The notes: generated from the letters alone by a model not told the origin. A stretch of DNA of 64,000 nt from Solibacillus sp. FSL H8-0523 (GCF_038051985.1 NZ_CP150291.1:2356001-2420000); one strand, 5' to 3'; shown: positions 31,102-40,956, counted from the first letter of the stretch. Translations and numbers: made by a program.

Positions 31102-32250
31102 ATGTATTGCGAAAAGATTGACAAGAATATGTGGAGATGCATCGGTGAAGGTCCACGTGATTCAGTCACCGGGAAACGTAGGCAAATTACTAGACGTGGT
31201 AAAACCAAAAAAGAAGCTGAAAATCGTGTGCTGCAAGGTATTGCTGGTATCAAGAAACAAACATCATTTGCAAATGATGTTAAGTTTGTCGAATTCGCTG
31301 AGCGATGGATGACCCTATACGAACTAAAAGGAAATAAAGAAACAACCGTTGAATACCGTCGTTACTGCCTATCGGTTTTAAGTCGTTATTTGGCCAAAGA
31401 AAAGATTGTTAATATTACCTCTGTTCAATTGCAAAATGTCCTGAACGAACTCTTCGAAAATGGTACCGCCTTTTACACATTACGTGGCATTCACAATGCC
31501 GCTAATATGATGTTCAATTTTGCGAAAGAGATTGGGTTGGTTGCGATTAATCCAGTCTCTGCGATTTTCATTCCCAAGAAGAAATTAACACTGGATCAGG
31601 TTAATGGCGAGAAAGTTGGCCAACTGTTTCTCGAATCACATGAGTTGAAGGAATTTTTAAATGAAGTCGATAAGTACCGTAATATTACAACGCGTACTTT
31701 AATTTACGTCATTGCCTTTACTGGAATGCGACCAGGTGAAGCAATCGCACTTACTCATGATGATATTGATTTTGAAAATAAAACGATTCGAATTAACAAA
31801 ACGAATTTCGCTAAAAAATATGTACGCAAAGAATTTGAATTGACGCCCCCAAAAACTTTAGGCAGTGTACGAATAATTGATATTGATGACATCATTATCG
31901 AAAAGCTTCAGGAATTGATCGCATTTCGTAAGAAGTTGAAATGGATAGACATAGGTTATGTATTCGGTGAAGCTGATGGCTACCCTACTGTGATAAAAAT
32001 GCTAAATGCGGTTGTAAAAAGAATTGGTGCAAGAACAACAGTTGAAAAACCATTTAGAACTTACATTTTACGTCACACACATATTAGCTTACTTGCTGAA
32101 GCTGGTGTGGATCTAAATTATATAATGAACCGAGTTGGCCATAAAAACTCCGAAACCACTACCCAAATTTACCTCCACGTGACAAGTGGCATGCGTAACA
32201 ATGCATCACAAAAAATGCATGCGAAATTTACGGAACTACTCAAAAAATAA
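31102..32250 (+). CDS. int: Phage tyrosine integrase
   Basis: This 382-residue recombinase has an N-terminal arm-binding domain (residues 1-60), a core-binding SAM-like domain (60-165) and a catalytic domain with Arg in TGMRPGEAIAL, the HxxR-type box as RHTHISLLAEAG and the nucleophile Tyr in TTTQIYLHV. It inserts and excises the phage. It is the last phage gene, so the right attachment site should lie within the next few hundred bases. The attachment site itself could not be found, as the other end is outside the window. Confidence 0.92.
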   Translation: MYCEKIDKNMWRCIGEGPRDSVTGKRRQITRRGKTKKEAENRVLQGIAGIKKQTSFANDVKFVEFAERWMTLYELKGNKETTVEYRRYCLSVLSRYLAKEKIVNITSVQLQNVLNELFENGTAFYTLRGIHNAANMMFNFAKEIGLVAINPVSAIFIPKKKLTLDQVNGEKVGQLFLESHELKEFLNEVDKYRNITTRTLIYVIAFTGMRPGEAIALTHDDIDFENKTIRINKTNFAKKYVRKEFELTPPKTLGSVRIIDIDDIIIEKLQELIAFRKKLKWIDIGYVFGEADGYPTVIKMLNAVVKRIGARTTVEKPFRTYILRHTHISLLAEAGVDLNYIMNRVGHKNSETTTQIYLHVTSGMRNNASQKMHAKFTELLKK

Positions 32251-32642
32251 TCTTTTTTTTATCTTCGAAAAACAAAAAAAGAATAAATGTTGCTGTTTGG
32301 TTGCTTTTTTGCAAAAACAGTAGCATTTATCCTTTATAAACGTTGATATATCAAGGTTTCTATGAAATATGAGGTTATATATTCATCGTAAGCATTTGTC
32401 ATAATAAAAAACCTCTTTCGTATTTAAGTATCTTCACGAAGGTTATTATAGCAAGGATTTGGGGAGATGTACAAAGATTGGATTTTAGGGTGGGTGGAGA
32501 ATTTACGTTACTTTTTGTGTTACCTTTTTTGATTTTGAGTAAATGGTATTTTGGAAACGTAGCGGGTACGTTTTTTAGGTAATTGAATAAAGTCTAATAA
32601 GTGCTCTCTAATATATCTATGTTACCTTGTTCTAGTAGGGAG
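32251..32642. other. Gap after integrase, expected right attachment site
   Basis: A long hairpin at about 32284-32331 (AAATGTTGCTGTTT with AAACAGTAGCATTT, G-T pairs) probably ends int transcription. The rest is A/T-rich with no open frame. The attachment site should be here but cannot be recognised with one end only. Confidence 0.5.
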
Positions 32643-32879
32643 AGCTATGGCAAGAAAATCAAAATTCATGAACTAATCAATTAAAGAGGAATTTCATTAA
32701 GAGAATTATCTCGATTAACAGACATACACCATGCTACTTTAAGTGAATTAGCTAATCATAAGAGACAAAATATTAACTTTAGCCATATCGAGAAAATTGC
32801 TGACACTTTAGAGTTAGATGATATTAGAGAAATAATAGACCTTATAGAAATCAAAGACAGATATAGTTGCCCTGGGTGA
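32643..32879 (+). pseudogene. XRE-family regulator with an in-frame stop
   Basis: The frame reads KKIKIHELIN, a TAA at 32682-32684, then RGISLRELSRLTDIHHATLS and ELANHKRQNINFSHIEKIAD, a YozG/Cro-type helix-turn-helix, ending at a TGA at 32877. A single base change (TAA from CAA or AAA) accounts for the break. No other large frame is present here. Confidence 0.6.
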
Positions 32880-32956
32880 CTTATTTGTCTTTGATCAAAC
32901 TTGTAATATTATTCATTAACATCATTGTGTTTTTAAAAATCAACATTTTTCAGTAA

Positions 32957-33715
32957 TCAGGATATCATTTTTTTCTTTTGTAAATCAAATTCTTCTTGGG
33001 ATATAATTCCCTCTTTAAGCAAGTCATGTAATTTTCTAATCTCCTCGGCAATATTGTAGGTAGAATTAGAATCACTTTTATTATCTTGAATCAATTGTTT
33101 ACTCTTCTCTTCCTTATCTGCCAAGTCTATAATAATTTTAAAAAGGCTATGCCAGTGCATTACTTCTTTATTTGCTTTAATAAACTTTTTATTATTTCGG
33201 TCAATTGAGTAATCTTCATTTAAAAATGGAATTACTTGTAATGGATTTTTTGTATCAGTAACAATTACTTTAAGTTGAATGGTTTTAACATTTTCTTTTG
33301 AAGCTGTTTTTCCAGATATTCCACCAATCATAGCTCCAACTCCACCTGCTAATATTCCCCCTAATAATGCTCCCCCAATTTGACTTGACCTTGATGTTTT
33401 TGTCACCGTTTCACCATCAATAATAACCTCTGATTCTAGAATATCCTTATAATTAATGGTTCTGGCTGAATATTGGATATTATCAGTAAATGCACCAGAG
33501 AATTTTAAATCCCTTAATTTCATATGTGAATCACTATCTAAAAAGCAAATTTTTCGATTTTTCTCATCAAGACCAACAACGGATAAATTAGAAGTTCTAT
33601 ATTGTTGCGATATTTCTACCTTCTCTTCATCAAACTTCTTTTTAATCTTATCTTCAAGTCTTTGTTTAGAATCTTCTTGGTTTTTTTTTACCGTTTCAGG
33701 ATTACCAAATAACAT
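32957..33715 (-). CDS. SHOCT-domain protein with glycine-zipper segment
   Basis: In this 252-residue protein the N-terminal half is beta-rich, residues 112-135 form a glycine-zipper hydrophobic stretch (GALLGGILAGGVGAMIGGIS), and the end is a SHOCT domain (EEIRKLHDLLKEGIISQEEF). SHOCT domains help oligomerise proteins at membranes. No known specific role. It is leftward, outside the prophage, probably on accessory DNA. Confidence 0.65.
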   Translation of the reverse strand: MLFGNPETVKKNQEDSKQRLEDKIKKKFDEEKVEISQQYRTSNLSVVGLDEKNRKICFLDSDSHMKLRDLKFSGAFTDNIQYSARTINYKDILESEVIIDGETVTKTSRSSQIGGALLGGILAGGVGAMIGGISGKTASKENVKTIQLKVIVTDTKNPLQVIPFLNEDYSIDRNNKKFIKANKEVMHWHSLFKIIIDLADKEEKSKQLIQDNKSDSNSTYNIAEEIRKLHDLLKEGIISQEEFDLQKKKMIS

Positions 33716-34177
33716 TGTAATAAATACTCCAATAGCAATTAGAATAATTAAAAAAAAATATCACCCATAAAATCCCCCCTATAGTCTATTATCGTGGTAA
33801 TATTTACCTATCCCCCCCACACCACAATGAACCGTTACAAACTACTATGACTTTTGCAACTAATAATCTTCATACGTAAGAATTATGTCATTAGACAGCA
33901 TTTTATAACCTCTCACACGTAATAGTTTTTTTACAAGGTATTGGAGTGGAATACTTAAAATCTCCTTTTTAATTAAACAAAATGAGCTAATGGAAAAGAA
34001 GAAATGTTTGGAGTTATAATCGAATAATCCTACTATTAAAGAAATTTACTTTGAGCAAGTATCTAATGTTTTAAGTGCATTTTCTAAAATATTACTACTT
34101 TGCTTCAGAATAACAAAAAAATTTCCTACACTCCATTATAAATATTATTACTGTTAATAAAGGTAAATCACATAGTA
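33716..34177. other. Non-coding gap
   Basis: A/T-rich DNA with no frame that has a ribosome site or protein-like composition. Probably decayed sequence. Confidence 0.5.
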
Positions 34178-34222
34178 AAAGAAACATCAAAGATATTGAA
34201 TTACTCTTTGATGTTTCTTCTT
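34178..34222 (-). terminator. Terminator of the 432-residue gene
   Basis: AAGAAACATCAAAG pairs with CTTTGATGTTTCTT across a 15-base loop; on the minus strand it is followed by TTTTAC. Confidence 0.65.
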
Positions 34223-34277
34223 CACCTAACTATGTGTTTACTTATGATTCGGGTCTCCGTATGTAATGTAAGTGCGG

Positions 34278-35576
34278 TTACTTTAACCTTTTATAGAAAT
34301 CTGAGGTTTTTGAAATATCACATAATAATTCTAAAAAATCTTTTTGATAATAGTGTGCTGAAACCCTCGTCAAAACAATTTCCGCTAACGTACGTAGTCT
34401 AGTTAATTTTGCTTCTCTTTGAATTCTACTTTTCAAAGTTATATTAGTTCTTATGCAATCAATAAAGGCATCCGCTGAGGTATCGTCGAATTTTTGAAAT
34501 AAATCAGGTATAATCGCACTTGCTCCATCCGCATAAAAATCAGTTCTAGCAAAATAAGCAGAACCACCTGTTTTCCCTACATAAGTTTGAGTTAAAGCGT
34601 TAACATATCTAGGTATGAATTCTCCTGGAATATTGTCTGAGAAACGTACTAGCTCATATACACATTCATTTTCAATGCTAAATACATCTAAATTAGCCTC
34701 TAGCCTAGTTAAAATTGGTTCAACTTGGTATTTTTTAACATTTAAGCTTAAAAATGCTGTTCCATCGACAATTTCAATAAATGAAAAAGCTAGCTTAATT
34801 GTGGGTGAATGTCCCTTAACTATTTCTTGATCCAGTCTTCTTACTACTTGAATTTGAGTTTGCCTATCAATGCTTTTCCAAATTATAGGTGCACAAAATT
34901 CTATATTGGACCTAAGTATAGTACTACTGTTAGCATGAATATATGAATTGAAAAATCTGTTTACTAATTCTACTTTATACCTCTCTGGTAAATCTCCTAA
35001 TGCGTTCTCAATAGCAACTTTATTCCTATCAAATTCTTCAGAAGCTAAATTAATCAGATATTCATTAATATCAATAATCTGAATTGGGTATTCCTTACAC
35101 AAAACATATTTTACACAATCATCAATTAATGCCATAACTTTGATTGCAGATGGATCTGTAGATTTAGGATGTCCTGAAAATAAATGCCTCGTTTCTTTAC
35201 AATGCTTTAACACTTTACTCGCTTCCCAATCTATAACTCCTATCTTATAAGCTCCTTCAATTAATTGATCATCATTTACATAGTCTTGGAAATCTTCATA
35301 GGTCTTTATTTCCTTTTGAAAGTTCATTTCTTTATTAAATAACGTTAAACTTCTAAACATCACCTTATTACGTAAATCATCTATAACTGCATTCCAAAAT
35401 GATCCAATGGCACTCCTATACCCTTGAACAGGGAGTACCCTTAATGTTTCTAAAACATATGGGTTATCCTGTTGATCAAATCTGATATCAGCTAAAGATT
35501 CTTTAATTACTGTAAAGATTTCTGAACCAACCTCTTTATTAGCTAAATCATTATTTATTTTAATTAAATCAGACAT
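34278..35576 (-). CDS. Unknown 432-residue helical protein
   Basis: A mostly helical, acidic protein. Noteworthy segments are LPVQGYRSAIGSFWNAVIDD near residue 50, CKETRHLFSGHPKSTDPSAI near 130, and the C-terminal TRLRTLAEIVLTRVSAHYYQ. I recognise no domain. It is monocistronic with its own terminator, between two phage regions. The SFWNAVIDDLR / RHLFSGHPKS pattern suggests a defined family of accessory proteins of the ApeA/HEPN-like helical kind, but this is a guess. Confidence 0.6.
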   Translation of the reverse strand: MSDLIKINNDLANKEVGSEIFTVIKESLADIRFDQQDNPYVLETLRVLPVQGYRSAIGSFWNAVIDDLRNKVMFRSLTLFNKEMNFQKEIKTYEDFQDYVNDDQLIEGAYKIGVIDWEASKVLKHCKETRHLFSGHPKSTDPSAIKVMALIDDCVKYVLCKEYPIQIIDINEYLINLASEEFDRNKVAIENALGDLPERYKVELVNRFFNSYIHANSSTILRSNIEFCAPIIWKSIDRQTQIQVVRRLDQEIVKGHSPTIKLAFSFIEIVDGTAFLSLNVKKYQVEPILTRLEANLDVFSIENECVYELVRFSDNIPGEFIPRYVNALTQTYVGKTGGSAYFARTDFYADGASAIIPDLFQKFDDTSADAFIDCIRTNITLKSRIQREAKLTRLRTLAEIVLTRVSAHYYQKDFLELLCDISKTSDFYKRLK

Positions 35577-36032
35577 AAAATCACCTCTACGTAAACAGTT
35601 AACACAATTTTATACTAAAAAGGTAATTATAACCACTAAATTCTACAGTTTTATAAATACCCAAAAAGGAGCAGATAAGTCAACCGCTAATGACCTATCC
35701 GCTCCCTGCTCTGTTAAATAATAATTATTAAAGAATTTAAATGCTATCTACATAATGCTTCTCGTTATCGTGATTTCCTTGATGATAAGTTTAAACAAAT
35801 AATTCTGCTGTCTAGACCGTTTCTGGGCCTCGCGAGACCCGCAGGCTTTATATATATCGCTAGGAGAACCTAAATTTATTTTCACAGAATAATAACTGCA
35901 TCAAAAAAGACGACGTAGCATGAGCCACATCGCCTATCGTTATGTTGTTTGATGAATATTACATACTACCATAATAGCATGCTCATTTCGAAAAAGTGTG
36001 CCAACTTACTGCCAAAAGTCTGCCACTTTCAG
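35577..36032. other. Gap with two leftward hairpins
   Basis: Two terminator-like hairpins read on the minus strand: 35903-35937 (ends the 36033 gene, GACGACGTAGC with a U6 tail) and 35668-35712 (GGAGCGGATAGGTC with GACTTATCTGCTCC, then TTTTTGG). No gene seen between. Confidence 0.5.
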
Positions 36033-36716
36033 TTAATATAACTCCCTAATTCTATTTTCAACTTTACTCACTAGAGCTTCTGCTGGATATTTGTAATCAT
36101 TAATTAATAGATCTTCGTAGTAGTCAATAGAACATTGATTTAATGTATTATCAAAAGCTCTAATTAATCCGGTTAGATTATCCCTTGTCGAATCAAGGCC
36201 CTTAAAATTTGTACCAATAGCCAAGTATGCAAAGGTTGAAGCAACATTATTTAATAGTGCATCATATCCTTCATCTGTATTTATTTTTGCTTTCTTAATG
36301 ACTGCCTTAGCATACAAGATAAAATGAAATGCTATTTCAAATTCTAATCTTCTCTTTATTTCTTCACTACTACCATCAATGTATTCATGAATTTTATAAT
36401 ATGAATAATTCAATTGTAGTCTTGGATTAAAATACTGAATATCTCCTTCGAATTTATTAATTATTTTCTCCAAACTTTTTTCTTCTAAGTCATCTTCAGA
36501 CATTGGATTTCTAAACATATAAGCATATTCAATAAACAAATTTAATTTATCAGCAATTAATTTCCCATAAATATCTCTATAATGTTTTTTTTCTTCTCTT
36601 TTATTAGTAAGTACATTATTTAGGACTTGAGCCAAAATAGCGGCTATTAATGCTACTGAAGCTGTGATAATTGCTGGTACATAATTAGCACCCAATTTAC
36701 TTCCTCCTTCAAACAA
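36033..36716 (-). CDS. Single-helix membrane protein, unknown
   Basis: This 227-residue protein has one N-terminal membrane helix (residues 13-37, VPAIITASVALIAAILAQVL) followed by a charged helical cytoplasmic domain. This plan (short outside end, TM, helical body) recurs in small accessory proteins next to phage genes. No known domain. GGAGG precedes the start. Confidence 0.6.
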   Translation of the reverse strand: MFEGGSKLGANYVPAIITASVALIAAILAQVLNNVLTNKREEKKHYRDIYGKLIADKLNLFIEYAYMFRNPMSEDDLEEKSLEKIINKFEGDIQYFNPRLQLNYSYYKIHEYIDGSSEEIKRRLEFEIAFHFILYAKAVIKKAKINTDEGYDALLNNVASTFAYLAIGTNFKGLDSTRDNLTGLIRAFDNTLNQCSIDYYEDLLINDYKYPAEALVSKVENRIRELY

Positions 36717-37114
36717 AACGTTCCTATCCCAGTATATATTACAAAGAAACGAAAATACATATTTTTACATAATAAATTTCGGTCACATTAACATATCTTA
36801 TATTCTGTTAATCTGCGCAGCGCTAAATAAACTTAGATATAATATACCAACACCTCAAACTAATTCGCCTACTTGAGCATGACAACTTCTTATTTTGTTA
36901 AAGGTATACTAAAGCGTTAAAGTGTTTTAAATAGCCTCATGTTTCCTAAAAAGGACAAAATAAAAGCATATCTAGTTTTCATAGAGATGCTAAAATTCTA
37001 ACTATTCTTTCATATAAAAATTCCATCCTTCAAGATCTTGCGATATACAGATATTAATTGGAATATCTGCCTGTATTAAATTACAACAAGGATTTACTGC
37101 ACAAAATTTCACTT
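36717..37114. other. Gap, no gene seen
   Basis: A/T-rich with no frame carrying a ribosome site. It leads into an immA-like pseudogene whose own start region is not intact. Confidence 0.5.
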
Positions 37115-37429
37115 TATAATTGTGTCTACACCCAGTACTTACACCAATGCTATGTAAAAGAACTTTACGAACATCTACAAATTTTTTCACCGGAACAATT
37201 GAATGCGAAGACTATTGCAAAGCAATTAGATGTAAAGCTCTTCTATTGGGAAGAAAAGAGCCAAGCCATTATTTATGATGATATGTCTGCAATCTTTATT
37301 GATCTACGCAATTCGATTGAACGTCACTGGCAAGATTTTTGACATGAGCTTGCACACATCTTACTACATATCGGTATCCAAGAGAAGCTGCAAAATACGA
37401 TGCGCATCTTCCCATTGCGATACGGTTAG
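37115..37429 (+). pseudogene. immA/IrrE-type metalloprotease pseudogene
   Basis: The frame gives QLNAKTIAKQLDVKLFYWEE, then KSQAIIYDDMSAIFIDLRNS and WQDF, closely matching ImmA at 30546. A TGA at 37340-37342 replaces the threonine just before the zinc motif HELAH. Homology stops soon after, where a fragment of terminase genes begins on the other strand. A deleted remnant of another prophage. Confidence 0.75.
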
Positions 37430-37803
37430 CTTTGGTGGTGCGACAATACCAGCTGACTTACGAAATAGGTTCAGTGTCTGTTTCTGAACCATCCCACCTA
37501 CCATATCCAAATTATCCTCTATCTCATCTTCTTCAAAGAACAGGGATGGCTCGTAATCTGCTAATTCGGCTAACGCTTCATAAATATCTCTTTCCAGCAT
37601 CGCTTCAATTTCTTTTGGATCGTCTTTACTGGCTAAAAACAATGTTGCTTTTGAAGGCAGCGCCAACATTTTGCTTTATGCGCTTCTTTTTTAATATGAG
37701 AAAGTTCGTTTTCAACTTTTTCACGCTTGGCTTTTTCGTGCAGCCATTTTTCGTATTCAAGCGATTCCTGAACCTTGGCCTCATCTAATCCATCATTCGA
37801 CAT
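37364..37803 (-). pseudogene. Remnant of small/large terminase genes
   Basis: From 37803 an intact start (MSNDGLDEAKVQESLEYEKW, then a charged helix) breaks near 37680. Another frame continues as LPSKATLFLASKDDPKEIEA then MLERDIYEALAELA, the C-terminal half of lambda-type small terminases. A third piece (APPKLTVSQWEDAHRIL) is the start of a GpA-type large terminase and ends at the join with the immA pseudogene. This is a family unlike the complete PBSX-type terminase at 10 kb, so it came from another phage. Confidence 0.6.
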
Positions 37804-37879
37804 TTTTAAAAATGTGACATATCTGCTTACCGTATCGATTAAAGTTTAACGTCATCAAGACTTGCTCTGTCTTAAGAAT

Positions 37880-38704
37880 TCAATTTTCAAGAATCCGAGC
37901 TTTCCTACTTACTTTACAAACTAACCTCATTAGCCCTCTGTGTGCTGGGGGAAACAGTGTGAAAAAAATATCCATTGTTCGACGCATTGGCATTGGACAA
38001 ATAATAGGTTTGTTTCTATGAATCCCATCTAAAGCAATTTTAGCTAGTTTTTCAGGAGACATCGTTTTTTGCTTCTTTAATTGTTGCGTAATAACTGTCT
38101 TATTGATATTGATTGCTTTTGCTTCTTCAAAAATAGGGGTATCAACAAACGTGGGGCAAAGTGTGCTAACTTTAATACCGAATTCTTCTGCTTCATAATG
38201 AAGCGAAGTGGTTAAGCCTACAACCGCATGTTTCGTAGTGGCATATGCTGAAGATACTGGAGAAGGTCCTAAACCTGCTGCTGATGCTGTGTTCACAATA
38301 TGGCCGAATCCTTGTTTTTTCATGAGGTTATATCCCACTTGAGTTCCATTAATGACTCCCCATAGGTTAACGTCCATGATCTCTTTCCAGTTTTCCATCG
38401 TCATATCATAGAGTTCACCATACATAGCCATACCAGCATTATTAAAAAGATAATCGATCCGACCAAATTCTTGGTATAAATCTGTAAGTAATCGCTCTAC
38501 ACTATAATATTCAGTCACATCTAAATAGGCATACCTAGCATTTATTGTTTCTTTATTCAGTTCTACTTCAAAATTTTTCCCTGCTTTTTCATTAATATCT
38601 GAAATAATAACAAACACATTCTGTTGGACTAGTTCGCTGCAAATCGCCCGACCTATACCTGAAGCACCACCCGTTACAACCGCAACTTTTCTAATCATCT
38701 GCAT
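37880..38704 (-). CDS. Short-chain dehydrogenase/reductase
   Basis: This 274-residue protein has the classical SDR motifs: TGGASGIG at residues 11-18 (cofactor binding), NNAG near 89-92, the catalytic Ser in NTASAAG near 141, and YATTK near 154-158. An aspartate after strand 2 (SDIN) suggests NAD(H). The C-terminal part (about 225-274) is basic and hydrophobic. Substrate unknown. It is the last gene of a likely SGNH hydrolase/SDR/TetR group. Confidence 0.85.
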   Translation of the reverse strand: MQMIRKVAVVTGGASGIGRAICSELVQQNVFVIISDINEKAGKNFEVELNKETINARYAYLDVTEYYSVERLLTDLYQEFGRIDYLFNNAGMAMYGELYDMTMENWKEIMDVNLWGVINGTQVGYNLMKKQGFGHIVNTASAAGLGPSPVSSAYATTKHAVVGLTTSLHYEAEEFGIKVSTLCPTFVDTPIFEEAKAININKTVITQQLKKQKTMSPEKLAKIALDGIHRNKPIICPMPMRRTMDIFFTLFPPAHRGLMRLVCKVSRKARILEN

Positions 38705-38745
38705 CCGAATCCTCCTTTATTTAACAACCCACCTAACCCGAATCA

Positions 38746-39444
38746 TTACTGAATTGCGTCTTGATTTTCGTATGTTAAACGCTTGATTTCAGATGCATAA
38801 ATCTCTGCAACAATTTGTGCACCAGTACTATTTAGGTGTATACCATCTAATGTAAGATGAAGACCGCGTTCTTTTGATAGCCTGTCAATTCTTGAAGGCT
38901 TCTTATAAAAGAAAATATCCACCATTACTCTCATTACCTTTGTGCTGATATAATCTGAACTGTTAACTTTTGCAAGGTCACTAAAAAAAACAGATTGGAT
39001 ATCTAGAAAACTGACATTTGCTTGATTACGAGTGATGGATTGGATAAGAACATTCAATTCTTTGATTTCATGATTTGGAGCATTATTCGTATTTTCACCA
39101 ACTAATGCTGGGGTAACTGCTACTACTTTCTTCGATGATACAAGAACTAGGTCTAATATTTTCTCGTAATAGTCTTTGAACTCATTATGATCTTTTGCTA
39201 CTGGTTGTGCTTGAACACTCAGCAGTTTTGAATAAACATCATTTACCCCGATCCAAAGGAAAGAAATATCATAATCTATATCTAACTTTGTTTTTAAAAG
39301 ACGAGTATATAAACTTTTAACAGACTCTCCTGGTTTGCCAAGGTTATCGAACGTAATGTTTGGAAACTTTTCTTTTAGTATGTTAAAGAAAGAAACCCCA
39401 GGACGACCTTCAGTTAAACTGTCACCGATTAATGCTATTTTCAT
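38746..39444 (-). CDS. SGNH/GDSL-family hydrolase
   Basis: This 232-residue protein has the GDSL block (IALIGDSLTEG, Ser at about residue 9), block II Gly (NLGKPGES), block III GVND (WIGVNDVYS) and the DxxH pair in block V (LDGIHLN), the full catalytic set of SGNH esterases. No signal peptide, so it is cytoplasmic. Two bases separate it from the TetR regulator, and the SDR follows: perhaps a pathway acting on an ester or acyl compound. Confidence 0.85.
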   Translation of the reverse strand: MKIALIGDSLTEGRPGVSFFNILKEKFPNITFDNLGKPGESVKSLYTRLLKTKLDIDYDISFLWIGVNDVYSKLLSVQAQPVAKDHNEFKDYYEKILDLVLVSSKKVVAVTPALVGENTNNAPNHEIKELNVLIQSITRNQANVSFLDIQSVFFSDLAKVNSSDYISTKVMRVMVDIFFYKKPSRIDRLSKERGLHLTLDGIHLNSTGAQIVAEIYASEIKRLTYENQDAIQ

Positions 39445-39446
39445 TT

Positions 39447-40040
39447 TTATTTCCTCCTCTTAATGGAAGCTAACAAGATTGTAATGGCTTGGTTAAAGAG
39501 AGGTTCTAGCGTACTCAATTCTTGTGTGTTCGTTAACTGACATAAACCTCCTAGCCATGTTCCAACAAGCAAGGTCCACTCATCAATATTTCCACCTTCA
39601 AATTCCCCCTTTTCCACTCCTTCTTGAAGAATGGAACGATAAGAACCCATAGGAATAATCGCTAATTCATATAATGCTTTTACCGATTCTAGACTTGAGG
39701 CGGGATTAGAGGCGAGTTCTTGTCCCCCTTTTAATAAAGGAGTTTGGTAATTATAAAGGACATGCTTCGCCATTCCATATAGTTTCTCTGTTGCTGTGCT
39801 ATAGGACGATTCTTTTGCCATCCATTTTGTATACCAATCCTGCATCGTGTTTTGTGCTAGTAAAACAAACAGCTTTTCTTTATTTTGAAAATGATAATAA
39901 ATATGACCTTTGCTATATCCAGAGGCTTTTGATATGTCTTGTACAGAGGTTTGATTGTAGCCTTTTTGAGAAAATATCAAGGCTGCTTTTTCCATAATGT
40001 CACGCTTAGCATTTTCACTGTTATAACGTCTCTTATCCAA
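39447..40040 (-). CDS. TetR-family regulator
   Basis: This 197-residue protein has an N-terminal TetR helix-turn-helix (residues 12-58; FSQKGYNQTSVQDISKASGY, KGHIYYHFQNKEKLFVL) and a ligand-binding helical C-terminus. It precedes the hydrolase and SDR in one leftward unit and likely controls them and itself through the palindrome at 40069-40080. Confidence 0.88.
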   Translation of the reverse strand: MDKRRYNSENAKRDIMEKAALIFSQKGYNQTSVQDISKASGYSKGHIYYHFQNKEKLFVLLAQNTMQDWYTKWMAKESSYSTATEKLYGMAKHVLYNYQTPLLKGGQELASNPASSLESVKALYELAIIPMGSYRSILQEGVEKGEFEGGNIDEWTLLVGTWLGGLCQLTNTQELSTLEPLFNQAITILLASIKRRK

Positions 40041-40068
40041 TATTAACCAAAACTCCTTTCCAAGAATT

Positions 40069-40080
40069 GAACGACCGTTC
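40069..40080. promoter_or_regulatory. TetR operator-like palindrome
   Basis: GAACG-AC-CGTTC between the regulator's TATAAT-like -10 (near 40085) and its start codon. It resembles a LexA box but fails that consensus at both outer bases. Confidence 0.6.
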
Positions 40081-40116
40081 TAATTTATTATATGTCTTTT
40101 TCCAATGAAAAATGAA

Positions 40117-40146
40117 CACAAAAAAGCACGCTCATTGCGTGCTTTT
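40117..40146 (-). terminator. Bidirectional terminator
   Basis: AAAAAGCACGC-TCATT-GCGTGCTTTT, with a U-run on the minus strand (TTTTTTGTG). Confidence 0.75.
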
Positions 40147-40183
40147 AGTTGGTATCATATTTCCGATGGGTAAGTTAATAATA

Positions 40184-40266
40184 CAAGTCTTTATTCAACA
40201 ATCTGGCCCTATAATTGAATAAAGCACTTTTCTTATTCACGCCCAATTGTTGAATAATTGGTTAAC
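40184..40266. repeat. Type II intergenic hairpin repeat, copy 1
   Basis: TATTCAACAATCTGGCCC at the left pairs with GCCCAATTGTTGAATA at the right, with an inner TGAATAA...TTATTCA pair. Related copies lie at 40989-41060 and 49845-49920. Confidence 0.6.
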
Positions 40267-40290
40267 ATTTTTAATGCTTGTCCTAGAAGA

Positions 40291-40866
40291 TTAATAATCT
40301 TTTAAGTCCTTCGTGAGCAATTTCATTTCATAATCCATACTTGTCATCGTTTTAAGAGTACCATTTTCTCCGTTAACAAATGGAAATGCTGTTTTGTAAA
40401 TAGCGTAATGCTTTAACTTTAAATAGGCGACTACTGGGAAACCTATATCACCCCACATTACTTGATAACCTACTAAGCCAAATTTTTGAATTAAACGTTC
40501 CAAACTTTCTACAACTGTATATATTAATTCATCATAATTGCACGCAAATACTGAAGTAGTTTCTGGAGCACCTTTTTCAGAGTCGTTTAAATACTGGTTA
40601 ACTCTAAAGGAAAGGTTTTCTGCGTTACTTTTTATATCAAAAGCTTTGACGTGCCATACTGTTAAACCTGGTTCTTGATACCATCTAAATTCCGTTTTAT
40701 CTTCATAAAATTCTGGGTTATTGTCAGAATTCAACGACAGTAAAGCGTTTAACAAATCGCCTAAAGCATCAGATAGATAACTCGCTTTAAAAGTAAACGT
40801 TTCATTTGCTGTCTGTAGTTCGCATATTGCCCAACCTGCGCCTATAATTTTATACTTAAATTTCAA
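40291..40866 (-). CDS. Unknown 191-residue protein
   Basis: An alpha/beta protein (FKYKIIGAGWAICELQTANE; DALGDLLNALLSLNSDN; WYQEPGLTVWHVKAFDIKS) with no domain I can name. The TTG start at 40866 follows AAGGTGA; the longer frame includes that site. It stands alone with repeat elements on both sides, so it may be a mobile or dispensable gene. Confidence 0.6.
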   Translation of the reverse strand: MKFKYKIIGAGWAICELQTANETFTFKASYLSDALGDLLNALLSLNSDNNPEFYEDKTEFRWYQEPGLTVWHVKAFDIKSNAENLSFRVNQYLNDSEKGAPETTSVFACNYDELIYTVVESLERLIQKFGLVGYQVMWGDIGFPVVAYLKLKHYAIYKTAFPFVNGENGTLKTMTSMDYEMKLLTKDLKDY

Positions 40867-40956
40867 CCTACTCACCTTCGCCCTCCGCAAATACTATTTT
40901 TACCATTGTAGCATTTGAACAGCATGAGGAATTGTCTTTCTTCTGTTAATTAAAAA

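Noticed and set aside
32251-32642. Attachment site of the prophage
   Set aside because: The left end of the prophage is outside the window, so a direct repeat cannot be tested; no tRNA gene lies here.
40069-40080. LexA box before the tetR gene
   Set aside because: GAACGACCGTTC resembles one, but the flanking T and T break the CGAAC...GTTYC consensus; a TetR operator explains it better.
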